Source: Candidatus Arthromitus sp. SFB-turkey (GTDB lineage Bacteria; Bacillota; Clostridia; Clostridiales; Clostridiaceae). From it: a stretch of 64,000 nt of DNA. Below the pieces are notes generated by a model. The model saw only the letters and a program-made list of their open reading frames with translations. It was not told the DNA's origin and made no database searches. How positions within the stretch are numbered: the first letter of the stretch is position 1; each line of letters starts with the position of its first letter. The position numbers and the translations under genes are program-made. Location: the NCBI RefSeq assembly GCF_001655775.1, contig NZ_LXFF01000016.1, forward strand, positions 62,001-126,000. Direction: 5' to 3'. Shown here in pieces: positions 9,923-20,700 of the stretch.

Positions 9923-10741
9923 ATGAAATTAAAATTTATAATTATGTTTATAACTACATTTGTATTAAGTATTTGTTTATATTTATATTTAATAAAAGGT
10001 TCAATATATGTTGGTGATATGCAAGTTTTTATGGCTAATAAAATTGTACATAGGGGAGCGTTTACAGATATAATTCCAGAAAATTCCTTAGGAGCTTTTG
10101 AAAAAGCAATAGAAGAGAATTACATAATAGAATTTGATGTAATGCTTACCAGAGATAATAAAGTTATTGTTTTTCACGATGATAATTTTAAGAGGCTTAC
10201 TGGATTGGACAAAGAAGTAAAAGATACTACTTATTATGAAGTTGAAAATTTAAGGATAAATAATACAAATGAAAAAATACCATTGTTAAAAGAAGCTTTG
10301 GATGTTATTGATGGTAGGGTACCTATATTTATAGAGATAAAAAGTACAGATATTAATGATATTCAAGTAGTAGAAGAAGTTTATGAAATTTTAAAAGATT
10401 ATAGTGGAGAATATGTAATACAAAGTTTTAATCCTTTTATATTACGTTGGTTAAAAGAAAATGCTCCTAATGTAATTAGATGTCAATTGTCTGGTGATTT
10501 TTCAAATGAAAAATTGGAATGGTATAAAAAGTTTATTTTAAAAAATTTATTATTGAATTTTTTAAGTAGACCTCATATAGTGGCATATGAATTAGGTTCA
10601 TCTAATAATTTATCTTTTAATTTAATAAAAGATAGTATTCCTGTTATATTATGGACAATAAAAAATGAAAGTGAAATGAATTATGCTATTAGTAAAGCAA
10701 GTAATGTTATATTTGATTATAATATGTTGCAAAAAGAATAG
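9923..10741 (+). CDS. Membrane-anchored glycerophosphodiester phosphodiesterase
   Basis: A 272-residue GDPD-family enzyme that hydrolyses glycerophosphodiesters to glycerol-3-phosphate and an alcohol. An N-terminal membrane segment (about residues 4-24) anchors the catalytic domain outside. The catalytic signature is complete: HRG (about residues 43-45), PENS, EFDVMLTRD, then HDD. It also has FIEIK, and QSFNP where the family usually has SF. It ends with LWTIKNESEM, like W.tvn...m. The ATG at 9923 has AGGT nine bases upstream; a TTG at 9905 is less likely. The gene is intact although both sides are phage debris, so it may be a retained cargo gene. Confidence 0.88.
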   Translation: MKLKFIIMFITTFVLSICLYLYLIKGSIYVGDMQVFMANKIVHRGAFTDIIPENSLGAFEKAIEENYIIEFDVMLTRDNKVIVFHDDNFKRLTGLDKEVKDTTYYEVENLRINNTNEKIPLLKEALDVIDGRVPIFIEIKSTDINDIQVVEEVYEILKDYSGEYVIQSFNPFILRWLKENAPNVIRCQLSGDFSNEKLEWYKKFILKNLLLNFLSRPHIVAYELGSSNNLSFNLIKDSIPVILWTIKNESEMNYAISKASNVIFDYNMLQKE

Positions 10742-10792
10742 AATTTTATTTTTAAGGTGAAATTACTAAAATAAATAGAAAATATTATAGTG

Positions 10793-10830
10793 AAAAAAAC
10801 CACTTGATAAAATATCAAGTGGTTTTTTAA
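10793..10830 (+). terminator. Strong hairpin terminator
   Basis: A 16-bp stem, AAAAAACCACTTGATA (10794-10809) with its complement (10813-10828), has a three-base loop and T-run. It ends the glycerophosphodiesterase transcript. Confidence 0.9.
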
Positions 10831-10906
10831 AATATTCTTTGAAATCCATGCTTTTTCTAATTATAGATATATGTTTTTCTATAATATATTTTTTATCTAT
10901 ATTACA

Positions 10907-11103
10907 TAGGTTAGTATTTTGAATTTGATATAGTTTATACCATCTTTATGTTTGATTAATTTTTTATAAGTAGCTTCATCACCATTAACACAAATTATAA
11001 CAATGTTTTTTGGTTTATTATTACTTTGGACGATTACAATATTGCTTTCTTTCATAATAGCAGACATAGAGTTACCTTTTATACGTAATGCAAAGAATTC
11101 ACA
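10907..11103 (-). pseudogene. S24/LexA-like phage repressor, C-terminal fragment
   Basis: The minus-strand translation reads CEFFALRIKGNSMSAIMKES, then NIVIVQ, then VNGDEATYKKLIKHKDGINY, ending at TAG 10907-10909. This is the S24 peptidase domain of CI/LexA-like repressors. It keeps the Ser in the GNSM motif (usually GDSM) and the Lys in EATYKK (usually EATVKK). An in-frame TAA lies immediately upstream and no DNA-binding domain is found, so this is a remnant. Confidence 0.75.
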
Positions 11104-11132
11104 TTAGATAAGAAACATTTAAAAATTCTACG

Positions 11133-11372
11133 ATGTTTTTGATCTTATTTAATAATACTGTAGGACTAGGAGCAATAATAGACGATTACTTGGTATTAAG
11201 TGAAATAAGATTTGAGTATATAAAAGATATATCAATTATAGCATTTATGATAAATGAGAGTTTAAGCATAGTAGAGAATTCTAGACTTGCAGGACTCAAA
11301 ATACCAGATGTGTTTACTCGGTCTATAGAATTCTTAGATAATATAGAGCTAAGAAATAAAAATAAAAAATAA
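11133..11372 (+). pseudogene. Phage holin (toxin-secretion/lysis family) C-terminal fragment
   Basis: Seventy-nine codons resembling the C-terminal half of family-4 phage holins: a hydrophobic helix, FMINESLSIVENSRLAGLKI (usually nE.iSi.EN....G...P), then P-D-V-F and a charged tail. The N-terminal membrane segments are missing and no SD precedes the first ATG, so I call it a truncated relic. A second frame on the opposite strand over the same bases is a shadow. Confidence 0.55.
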
Positions 11373-11412
11373 CCTCTTTTCTTTAAGGTTAAAAGAAAGG
11401 AGGTTATTTTTA
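11364..11412 (+). terminator. Long-stem terminator after the holin remnant
   Basis: A 20-bp stem with a single G-U pair (11366-11385 with 11392-11411) and a seven-base loop, followed by a T-run. The A-run on the other side would allow bidirectional action. Confidence 0.8.
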
Positions 11413-11424
11413 TGCAAACTAAAA

Positions 11425-11876
11425 AGCTCCTTAAACTTTTAAAGGAGCTAACAAAAATATTCAAAAACTTAATATTTTCTAAACAGTTATTAAATTTAAT
11501 AAAGTATATATTATTGTAATTATAACATTTTTTTTGGATGTTTATATAACAAAATAAATCTATAAAAATAAAAAGAGAGTTAGAAAATACTCTCTTTTTA
11601 TAGGTTAATTATGAAAAATTTAAAAATACGTATTTAAATTATGCAACTATATTGTAATATATTGTCTTTAAATATTACAAAGTAAATTTATAAAAAGAAA
11701 ACAATGGAAAATTAAATCTCCATTGTTTGAATTAAAAATATAAAACAGCAAAACAAGAATTTAACTTGTAAGTTTGATAATAATGTAAATTAATTGTCTT
11801 AATTAAGAAGGAATTTTTATAATAAAAAATAAACTAAACTAAAAACCCTATTTAGTTTAATCTAAATAAGGTTTAA
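11425..11876. repeat. Series of four further hairpins in non-coding DNA
   Basis: Four unrelated inverted repeats follow each other: AGCTCCTT/AAGGAGCT (11425-11450), AAAAAGAGAGT/ACTCTCTTTTT (11570-11599), AAACAATGGA/TCCATTGTTT (11699-11728) and AAACCCTATTTAG/CTAAATAAGGTTT (about 11844-11874). Most have A-runs before and T-runs after, like bidirectional terminators. Bases 11750-11770 hold a smaller one (ACAAG/CTTGT). They look like the ends of genes whose coding parts have been deleted. Confidence 0.6.
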
Positions 11877-12176
11877 TAGAAAAGCAGAATTAACATCAAA
11901 AGTATTAACTATTTATAATATTATTATACATTAATTTTTAAAAATAGTGTTTAAGAACACTTTGTTTGTTTTGTGAGTTTATTTGAATTTTATTATAAAT
12001 ATAGGTCTTAATATAAATTATTTATTTATTTTATAATATTTTTTAATTTTAAATCAAAAAGGGGGTATTAATTCAATACGCCTTACATTATGTATTTGTT
12101 TAATTTTCTATGAATGAGAAATTCAACTAAATATTTAAAATATTGTATTCAATTTGATTATAAAATATTGGAGGTG
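11877..12176. other. AT-rich non-coding stretch
   Basis: No coding frame is supported. A near-palindrome GTATTAATTCAATAC lies at about 12065-12079, and GGAGGTG at 12171-12177 is the leftover SD of the decayed gene that follows. Confidence 0.4.
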
Positions 12177-12675
12177 TTTATGTAAGAGATAAAAATAAAT
12201 GAAAAATTAATTAAATATAATTTTTCGAAGAGAACGGAAAGTGGAATAAATTTAAGGAAGATTTAAAGCAGATAGATAAAGAACAAAAAAGATTATAGAA
12301 GAATGATAAATTTTTTTATATAAAAATTTGTTTAACAGAGAAGCAGATAGTGAAGGGTTTAATTATTGCAATGAACAATTAAACTTAGAATTAACTTATT
12401 GAGATTATGTAAGGTAATGGGGAATAGTCAAGAATTTAATGAGAAATATGGTATAGATATTAATAGTTTAAAATATTTAGATAAATTTTGGAATTGTGGA
12501 TACGGAAAAGGTGTAGCTATTATAAATGAAAATAATATGAGAATAGAAATGTGTATTAATAGAGAGAGATTTTAGAAAGACTTATAAAAGTACCTTTATG
12601 TTCAGTGGTAATAATTATGAAAAATGGCATAAGTTTAAAAATGATTTAGAAGATATGATTAAAGGAAAGAGATGA
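12177..12675 (+). pseudogene. Unrecognised decayed gene(s) with repeated W-x-KFK-x-DL motif
   Basis: A good SD (GGAGGTG) is followed by ATG TAA at 12180, so the original start is broken. Readable pieces in different frames are EIKINEKLIKYN, then FFEENGKWNKFKEDLKQIDK (about 12225-12290), and from an ATG at about 12417 MGNSQEFNEKYGIDINSLKY through FWNCGYGKGVAIINENNMRI. After a one-base shift FMFSGNNYEKWHKFKNDLED leads to TGA near 12675. The GKWNKFKEDL and EKWHKFKNDL pieces look like two copies of one module or two tandem paralogs. I do not recognise the family. Confidence 0.45.
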
Positions 12676-12694
12676 AGAAATTCATCTCTTTTTT
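12666..12694 (+). terminator. Hairpin terminator
   Basis: AAAGAGATGAA and TTCATCTCTTT form a perfect 11-bp stem with a GAAA loop and a T-run. It insulates the perR promoter from the upstream remnant. Confidence 0.85.
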
Positions 12695-12695
12695 A

Positions 12696-12760
12696 TTGAC
12701 ATTTTTATAAATTAAAATTAGAATAAAATTGTAATAGTTACAAATTTATAATTATTATTA
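12696..12760 (+). promoter_or_regulatory. perR-katA promoter with two PerR-box-like operators
   Basis: TTGACA (12696-12701), a 17-base spacer and TAGAAT (12719-12724) make a good vegetative promoter. Just downstream are a perfect inverted repeat TTGTAATAGTTACAA (12729-12743), 12 of 15 to the Bacillus PerR box, and TTATAATTATTATTA (12746-12760), which differs from TTATAAT-N-ATTATAA at one position. Placement after the -10 fits autorepression by the downstream regulator. Confidence 0.75.
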
Positions 12761-12779
12761 AAGAGAGAAGGGGTTTCTC

Positions 12780-13190
12780 ATGACTGATAGAATAGAGAAT
12801 TTGGCAGAATATCTGGTAGAAAATAATATTAAACCTTCTTTTCAACGTATGAAGATTTTTGAATATTTGATAAAAAATAATAATCATCCAACAGTGGACG
12901 AAATTCACAAAGAGGTGGTATCAGAGATTCCAACTCTATCAAAAACTACAGTATACAATACGTTAAATCTTTTTATTGAAGCAAATATTTTAAAAGGTCT
13001 TTATATTGAAGAAAATGAAGTAAGATACGATGCTATTTTATTTGATCATGGACACTTTAAATGTACTAAATGTGAAAAAATATATGATTTTGAAATCAAT
13101 ATAGATGAATTTCACACTGATGCTTTGAGTAAATTTCAAATCAAAGAAAAGGGTGTTTATTTTAAAGGAATATGTCCAGATTGTATTTAA
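12780..13190 (+). CDS. perR: Peroxide-responsive Fur-family repressor (PerR-like)
   Basis: A 136-residue Fur-family metalloregulator. The N-terminal winged helix contains TLSKTTVYNTLNLFIEANIL as the DNA-recognition helix region. The C-terminal dimerisation domain has the regulatory metal residues in RYDAILFDHGHF, with Asp where PerR has Asp and Fur has Glu. The structural zinc site uses CTKC and CPDC. The gene is 83 bases upstream of catalase and carries PerR-like boxes in its own promoter, so I call PerR rather than Fur or Zur. SD: AGAAGGGG before the ATG. Confidence 0.85.
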   Translation: MTDRIENLAEYLVENNIKPSFQRMKIFEYLIKNNNHPTVDEIHKEVVSEIPTLSKTTVYNTLNLFIEANILKGLYIEENEVRYDAILFDHGHFKCTKCEKIYDFEINIDEFHTDALSKFQIKEKGVYFKGICPDCI

Positions 13191-13218
13191 GAAATTGAAT
13201 CATGCGTGAGAAACTGCT

Positions 13219-13236
13219 AGTTACTATTACAAATAT
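13219..13236 (+). promoter_or_regulatory. Possible PerR half-operator upstream of catalase
   Basis: The complement of TTACTATTACAA (13221-13232) shares TTGTAATAGT with the perR box at 12729. It could give the catalase gene direct repression, but the second half-site is poor. Confidence 0.3.
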
Positions 13237-13273
13237 TAAATGAAAAAAATTAAATTGAATGGAGGTATTTTGA

Positions 13274-14743
13274 ATGGGTGTAAACGATAATAACAAAGAA
13301 AAACTTACTACAGCTGCAGGTGCTCCTGTTGCAGACAATCAAAATGTTATGACTGCTGGGCCAAGAGGGCCAATGTTAATACAAGATGTGTGGTTTTTAG
13401 AAAAACTTGCTCATTTTGATAGAGAAGTAATTCCAGAAAGAAGGATGCATGCTAAAGGTTCAGGAGCATATGGAACTTTTGTTGTTACGCATGATATAAC
13501 AAAATACACTAAGGCTAAAATATTTTCTGAAATTGGTAAGAAGACAGATTTATTTGTAAGATTTTCTACAGTTGCAGGTGAGCGTGGTGCTGCTGATGTT
13601 GAACGTGATATTAGAGGATTTGCTATTAAATTTTATACAGAAGAGGGAAATTGGGATTTAGTTGGTAATAATACTCCAGTATTTTTTCTTCGTGATCCAC
13701 TAAAGTTTCCTGATTTAAATCATGCTGTTAAAAGAGATCCAAGAACTAATATGAGAAGTGCTAAAAATAATTGGGATTTTTGGACATCACTTCCAGAAGC
13801 GTTGCATCAAGTTACAATTACAATGAGTGATAGAGGAATACCACTATCTTATAGACACATGCATGGATTTGGAAGTCATACTTTTAGTATGATAAATGAT
13901 AAAAATGAACGCGTTTGGGTAAAATTTCATTTAGTTTGTCAACAAGGAATTGAAACGTTAACAGATGAGGAAGCAGAAAAAATAACAGGAAAAGACCGTG
14001 AAGCACATCAGCGTGATTTATATGAAAGCATTGAAAAAGGAGATTATCCACGTTGGAAAATGTTTATTCAGGTAATGACAGAAGAGCAAGCTTTAAAAAT
14101 GCCATACAATCCTTTTGATTTAACAAAAGTTTGGTATAAAAAAGATTTTCCATTGATAGAAGTTGGATATCTTGAATTAAACCGTAATCCTGAAAATTAT
14201 TTTGCAGAAGTAGAGCAGTCAGCATTTAATCCTGCAAATATTGTACCTGGAATAGGTTTTTCACCTGATAAAATGCTTCAAGGAAGATTATTCTCATATG
14301 GAGATGCTCAGCGTTATAGACTTGGAGTAAATCATAATCAAATTCCTGTTAATGCACCTAGATGTCCATTCAATAGTTATCATAGAGATGGTCAAATGAG
14401 AGTAAATAATAATGCTGGTAGTACTTTAGGTTATGAACCTAATAGTTATGGTAAGTGGCAAGAACAACCAGAATATAAAGAACCACCATTAGCTTTAAAT
14501 GGTGCTGCAGATCACTGGAACTTTAGGGAAGATGATAACGATTACTATACTCAGCCAGGAAAATTATTTAGATTAATGTCTCCAGAACAAAAGAAAGTTT
14601 TATTTGAAAATACTGCTCGTTCAATGGGCGATATTCCAAAAGAAATTAAATTAAGACATATATCAAATTGTTATAAAGCAGACCCAGAATATGGACAAGG
14701 TATTGCAGAAGTTTTAGGAATTTCTATAGATGAAATAAAATAA
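13274..14743 (+). CDS. katA: Monofunctional haem catalase
   Basis: A 489-residue clade-3 small-subunit catalase, which breaks down hydrogen peroxide to water and oxygen in the cytoplasm. The distal His is in [12 protein letters not shown] (about residue 59), the distal Asn in [10 protein letters not shown] (about 132), and the proximal haem-ligand Tyr in [13 protein letters not shown] (about 342). The SD GGAGGTATTTTG precedes the ATG. It follows perR, and its codons and length look fully intact. A haem catalase in an anaerobic clostridium fits a host-mucosa lifestyle with oxygen exposure. Confidence 0.97.
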   Translation: MGVNDNNKEKLTTAAGAPVADNQNVMTAGPRGPMLIQDVWFLEKLAHFDREVIPERRMHAKGSGAYGTFVVTHDITKYTKAKIFSEIGKKTDLFVRFSTVAGERGAADVERDIRGFAIKFYTEEGNWDLVGNNTPVFFLRDPLKFPDLNHAVKRDPRTNMRSAKNNWDFWTSLPEALHQVTITMSDRGIPLSYRHMHGFGSHTFSMINDKNERVWVKFHLVCQQGIETLTDEEAEKITGKDREAHQRDLYESIEKGDYPRWKMFIQVMTEEQALKMPYNPFDLTKVWYKKDFPLIEVGYLELNRNPENYFAEVEQSAFNPANIVPGIGFSPDKMLQGRLFSYGDAQRYRLGVNHNQIPVNAPRCPFNSYHRDGQMRVNNNAGSTLGYEPNSYGKWQEQPEYKEPPLALNGAADHWNFREDDNDYYTQPGKLFRLMSPEQKKVLFENTARSMGDIPKEIKLRHISNCYKADPEYGQGIAEVLGISIDEIK

Positions 14744-17700
14744 TTCAAATAAATTGAAAATGGATAACAAAATATTTTGTTATCCATTCTTTTTATATTT
14801 TAAAATTAAAGTTCATCTCTTTTTATGTTCCATTTTACGTAATTACATACGAGTAAAGAGATTATACTGGAAAAAATTAAAATAGTACCTATGTTTATAT
14901 TACTTTCCATTAAATATCCAAAAATTACTTGACCAACAGGAACAGAAGCTGTTGCAACTGCAGTTGATAGGGCGCTAACACTTCCAAGTATTTTTGATGG
15001 AACAGAAGTTTGAATGTAAGTAAGAGTTATAATGTTTCCGATACCCAAACAAAACATTATAATTATTCCACCTAAAGTTATTGTAATTATATTTAAAAAG
15101 TGTTTAGGAATTATTAAAAGCAATGTTCCCATAAATAAAATTGAAATAGGCATTAAATAATTCCATTTATAGTGAATCTTAAAATTGAACCATTTTGGTT
15201 TTAACGTAATTAAAAAACCACTAAAGAGCATTCCTCCAGCAATAATTCCTTCAATTATTCCGTAAACTTTGGACGAAATATTAAAATATAAATTCATAAT
15301 AGTTGGTAGCAATATTGAATTAATTGGAACGATACAGATGTTGTACATGCAATATGATAAAATTATTCCTGAAGTTGTAATATGTTTTTTGCGTAAAATT
15401 TTCCAAGTATTTATCATGTGAGAATATGAAGATATTAAATTTAAAGATTTTTTCTGTGGTTTTTCTGTCTTTGGAATTTTGATAAAATATTCAAGAATTG
15501 CGGAGAATAAAAAACTTATTGCATTGAAAATTATAATAATTTTGATTCCGAATAATCCATAAAAGACTCCACCTAAAACAGGACCAAGAATATTAGACCA
15601 AGAGTTTACTTGACTTACATAACTATTTGCAATATGTAAATTTTCAGGTTGTACAACTTGTGGTATACATGCAGTAACTACTGGATTATAGCACGATGAA
15701 ATTGCAGACAGTAATATCATAACAAGAGCTATTATTATCACAGATTTAATGTCGTAAATTAAGCAGGTATAAAATAATAAAAGCAAAATTCCAGATACTA
15801 CATCAAGTATAATCATCATGTATTTTTTGTTGTAATTATCTGCTATGATTCCAGCAATAGGAGCTAAAAAAATGTATGGTAAAATTGATAAAGCTAAAAT
15901 ATTTCCATATATTGATGCGTTGCCTGTAAGATCTAATATGTACAAAGAAAGTGAAAATCTTTGTATTGAATTTCCAAATAAACTTATAATTTGTCCAAAT
16001 AATATTAATGTAAAATTTCGATTAGTTTTCATTAATTATTGAGTAATCCATACAAATTGGATATCCTTTCTTTTTATCTTTAATTAATGTTGCTTCAATT
16101 TCGTAAAGTTTCTTGAGATTTTCAGTATTAATTACGTCATTTGGTGATCCTTCAAAAATAATATTTCCTTTTTTCATTCCAACAATATTATCAGCAAATT
16201 TTGATGCGTGATTTAATTCGTGAAGTACCATTAATATAGTCATTTTATTTTCTTTGTTGAGTTTTTGAAGCAATTCTAAAATTTCAAGTTGATGAGCCAT
16301 ATCAAGATATGTTGTAGGTTCATCTAAAATTAAAATATCTGTTTTTTGAGCAAGAGCAAGAGCTATCCAAACTCTTTGTCTTTGTCCGCCAGATAATTTT
16401 TCAACACTTCTATTTTTTAATTCAGAAATTCCAGTTTCTTCAATTGCCCAATCTATTATATCGTAATCTTGTTTTGTTAATCCAGATAAAAGTTTTTGGT
16501 GAGGAAATCGTCCGTACGCAACTAAATTTTTCACGTTAATTCCATCAGGAATGGTTGGAGATTGAGGAAGAAGAGCAATTTTTTGCGCAAGTTTTTTTTG
16601 AGATAAATTTTTAGTATTTATTCCATTTAAAAAAATTTTTCCTTTTTTAATTGGAATAATTTTCATAATAGATTTTAATAATGTTGATTTACCACATCCA
16701 TTTGGTCCAATTAGTATTGTTATTTTATTTTCTGGTATTTTTAAATTTGCACAAGGAATTATAATTTTATCGTTGTATGCTATTTGAAGATTATGTATAT
16801 CTATACTCATTGACTTAACCTCCTATTTTTTATAATTAAAAATATAAAGTACGGCACACCTAAAATTGATACAATAATTCCTATTGGAATTTCGATAGGA
16901 GAAAATAAATTTTTAGCAATAGCGTCTGAAATTATCAATATTATTGAGCTAATGATACCAGATAATGGAAGCATAATGTTATGAGAATTTCCAACAATTT
17001 TTTTTGCAATTTGTGGACCTAAAAATCCTAAAAATGCAATATTTCCTGCAACAGATGTTGCAAGTGCAGCTAGAAATGAAGAAGTTATCAAGAAAAATAT
17101 TATTTCTTTCTGTACATTTACACCAATTCCATAAGATAATTCATCACCAAGAATAATGACGTCTAAAGTTTTACTTTTAATTAAAGTAATTATAATTAAG
17201 AGTAGTATTATAGGAAATGTTAGTAAAATATAATTCCAATTGCTTCCCCATAAACTTCCGCTTATCCATGTTAAAACTTGATTATAGTCTCCTTTTGATA
17301 TGCTTAATTGATAAAAAGATATTAGGGCAGAAAATCCTGCATTTATACCAATTCCAGCTAAAATAAAACGTATTGGGTGAAAATCTTTTTTATATGCAAA
17401 AATGTATATCAATAATATTGAAGACATTGCACCAACTATTGCAACTATGGGTATTAGGAGAGTTGTTGATAATGATAATTTTGAATAATAGGCGGTGCTT
17501 TTAGATGAAATTAAAATTACAACAAATAATGCAGCTCCTGTGTTTATACCTATAACTCCAGGTTCTGCTAAAGGATTTTTTGTAATTGTTTGAAGAATTC
17601 CACCAGAAAAACTCAAAGCAAATGCAACAACAATAGCTAGTATGATTCTTGGAAGTCTTAATTGATAGATGGCAAAATTTTGAGCAGAGGTTCCGTTGCC

Positions 17701-20700
17701 TAAAAGCGTTTGAATTATTTCATGAAAAGTAAGTTTATAATTGCCAATACTTAAAGATATAAAAACTAATGTTATAAGGAGAATTGTGGAAGACAATAGA
17801 ATTATTTTTGATTTTTTCATTTAATTGTTCTCCTTTCTAACAAGTAATAAAAATATTGGTACACCAATTAAAGTTGTGAATAATCCTATTGGAAGTTCAT
17901 ATGGTGCTAAGATTGTTCTAGAGAGAATGTCTGCAAAGGTTAAAAGAATACTTCCATATAAAAATGATAGAGGTACTATATTTTTATAATTGTTTCCTAT
18001 TATTTTTCTGATGATGTGAGGAACAAATAATCCTACAAAACTAATGTTGCCAGCAGTTGCTACACAAACTGCACAAATAGGAATTAAAAAGATTATTGTT
18101 TTTAATTTTATTTTTGAGGGAGAAATTCCAAGACCTGTAGCAGATTCGTCTCCTAGATTTAATAAGTTTAAATTTTTACACATAAAAAAGGATGCAATAC
18201 AAAAAATTCCACCAATTACAATTAAAAATAAAACTTGTATCCATCCACTTTGATTAAATGTTCCAGCTATCCAAAAAGCTAACTCCTGAGATTTGTTTTT
18301 AAGAAGTGCAATCATAGATGCTAAGGATAAAAATAATGTACTTATGGCAGTACTTGCAAGTAAAACTTTAGAAATATTTTGATTAGAAGTATTGATTGCA
18401 AATAAAAAAATTAGTATGCCACTTATTGATGCTCCAATAAGTGCCATAAAAAAATTACTATAAATTCCACCAAATATTGGAAAAATACTAGAGAGTGATA
18501 TTGTTAGAGCGGCTCCTTGAGTAATTCCCATTATTGAAGGATCAGCAATTGGATTACGCATTATGCCTTGAATCATAGCTCCACTTAATGCAAGCATTCC
18601 TCCGGTTAATGCTGCACATAAAACACGTGGTATACGTACGTTAAGAATTAATTGTGCATTTAAAGAACCATCATAAAAAAATATTGCATTGTAAATTTCA
18701 TTTGGGGGAATATTTTTGGCTCCAATATTAATTGAAGCCAAGATTCCTAAAAAAAGTATGAGTATTCCTATTACAGTCAATATAGATAATTTTAGTTTCA
18801 TATTATTTCTCCATTAGTGAAGGAAATTCGTTAACAAAAATATTTCTTCCAATGCAACTATATCCCATGTTGAAGTACGGACTTGAAGGAAGTTCTATTA
18901 CATTTCCATTTTTTACAGAGCGTAGATTTTGATATATAGGACTTTGTTTTAAATTTTCAACATCTGTATCTGTACCAACTAAAATTAAATAATCAGAATC
19001 TATTTCAGATAAACCTTCGTAACTAATAACTGGCAAACTTATATTTGTTTGTTCAGGTAAATTTTGTGGTTTTGATAAACCCATGTCATCGTATAAAATA
19101 CTTCCTATTCCTGCGGCATCAAATACAAAAAGTTGTCCACCACTAGCGAGAAGTGCAAGATAAGTTGTATTTTCTCCGTAAGTATTTTTGATTTCTTCCC
19201 CTTTTTGTTGTGCATTTTTTTCGTATTGAGAAATCCATTCGTTAGCCACATCTTGTTTATTTAAAATTTCAGCTAATTTATGTAAATCTTGTTTCCAATC
19301 TATTTGTTCTAATTCAATCATAACTGTTGGAGCTATATTTTTTAATTGTTCGTATACTTTCTCTTGTGTTTTAGATATGAAAATTAAATCAGGATTTAAT
19401 TCTAATACGATTTCAATATCAACTGTATCTTGAAGACTATATCCTAAAATTTTTGCATCTTTAAGAGTATCTTCAAGGTAAGATGGAAGTTTTGTATAAT
19501 CATATGCATCTGAATTTGCAGTACCTATTACTGAGTATCCAAGTATGCTTAAAATATCACTGTTCCCACTTAGATCAACAATTCTTTGCGGATCTTTTGG
19601 AATTTCAACTTGTCCAACTGAATCTGTTATTGTTATTGTTTCTGTCATAAGAGAATTAGAATCATTATCATTTACAGTGTTTGAATTTGAACATCCAAAT
19701 AAAACAATAATTAAAAATGATAGAAAAATATATTTCATCTTTGAAAAAATTCTCATTAAATTGGTAAACCTCCTTAAAAAATTTTTACTATAAACTTTGG
19801 TTCGTATTATAGCAAAGGAGATTTTTCTTTGCAATAATAATAACTTTTTACAAATCTAACAAAAATGTAAGTATAAGTTAACAAAAATAAATATTTTATG
19901 AGAAAATGTTTGTTTATAATAAATTTTTAAGGGGTGATTTAAGGTGAAAAAGTTTAATGTATTTCAATTGAAAACATTTATGATAATTTTGATGTTATTT
20001 GATCATATTTCTTTTATTCCTGGAGCTATTTCTTCTACTTGGAAATTAGTAATACATGCAGTAAGTAGATGTGTGGGAGTATGGTTTGCATATATGGCAG
20101 TTGAAGGTATTTTACACACTAGAAGTCGTGTGAAATGTAATTTGAGATTGTTTATAAGTGCTATGATAATGTTTATTGGAAATATATGTTTGAATTTTTT
20201 ATTTAAAAGTAAGGGAGTTTACATTTATAATAATATTTTTTTAACATTGTTTATGGGATATGGGAGTTTTAGTAATTAATATTTTTTGTTTTGAAGTGGA
20301 AGGAATTTTAAAATTTTTAAAGTTAATTTTGGGATGTTTGATTGGGTTTTTAGGATTAATTTTTACAGAAGGTGGACAAATAATAATTCCATTTATGCTT
20401 ATAACATACTTTTTAAGAAACAGAGAAATGATTAGAAATATTTTGTATGTACTGTATTCAATTTTAATATTAATTTTTTCCTATGTTTCATATGATTCCT
20501 TCAAAGAAACATTATTAATGTTATTGTATAATAGCGATTGGTTATTTATATTGGTTATACCTTTTATTTACTTGTACAATGGAGAAAGAGGAAATAATTC
20601 TAAATTCAGTAAATACTTCTTTTATGTTTTTTATCCACTGCATTTATGGATTATTAAGTTAATTGAAATTTTAGTAGTTTAAAAATATTTTTTAAAGTGT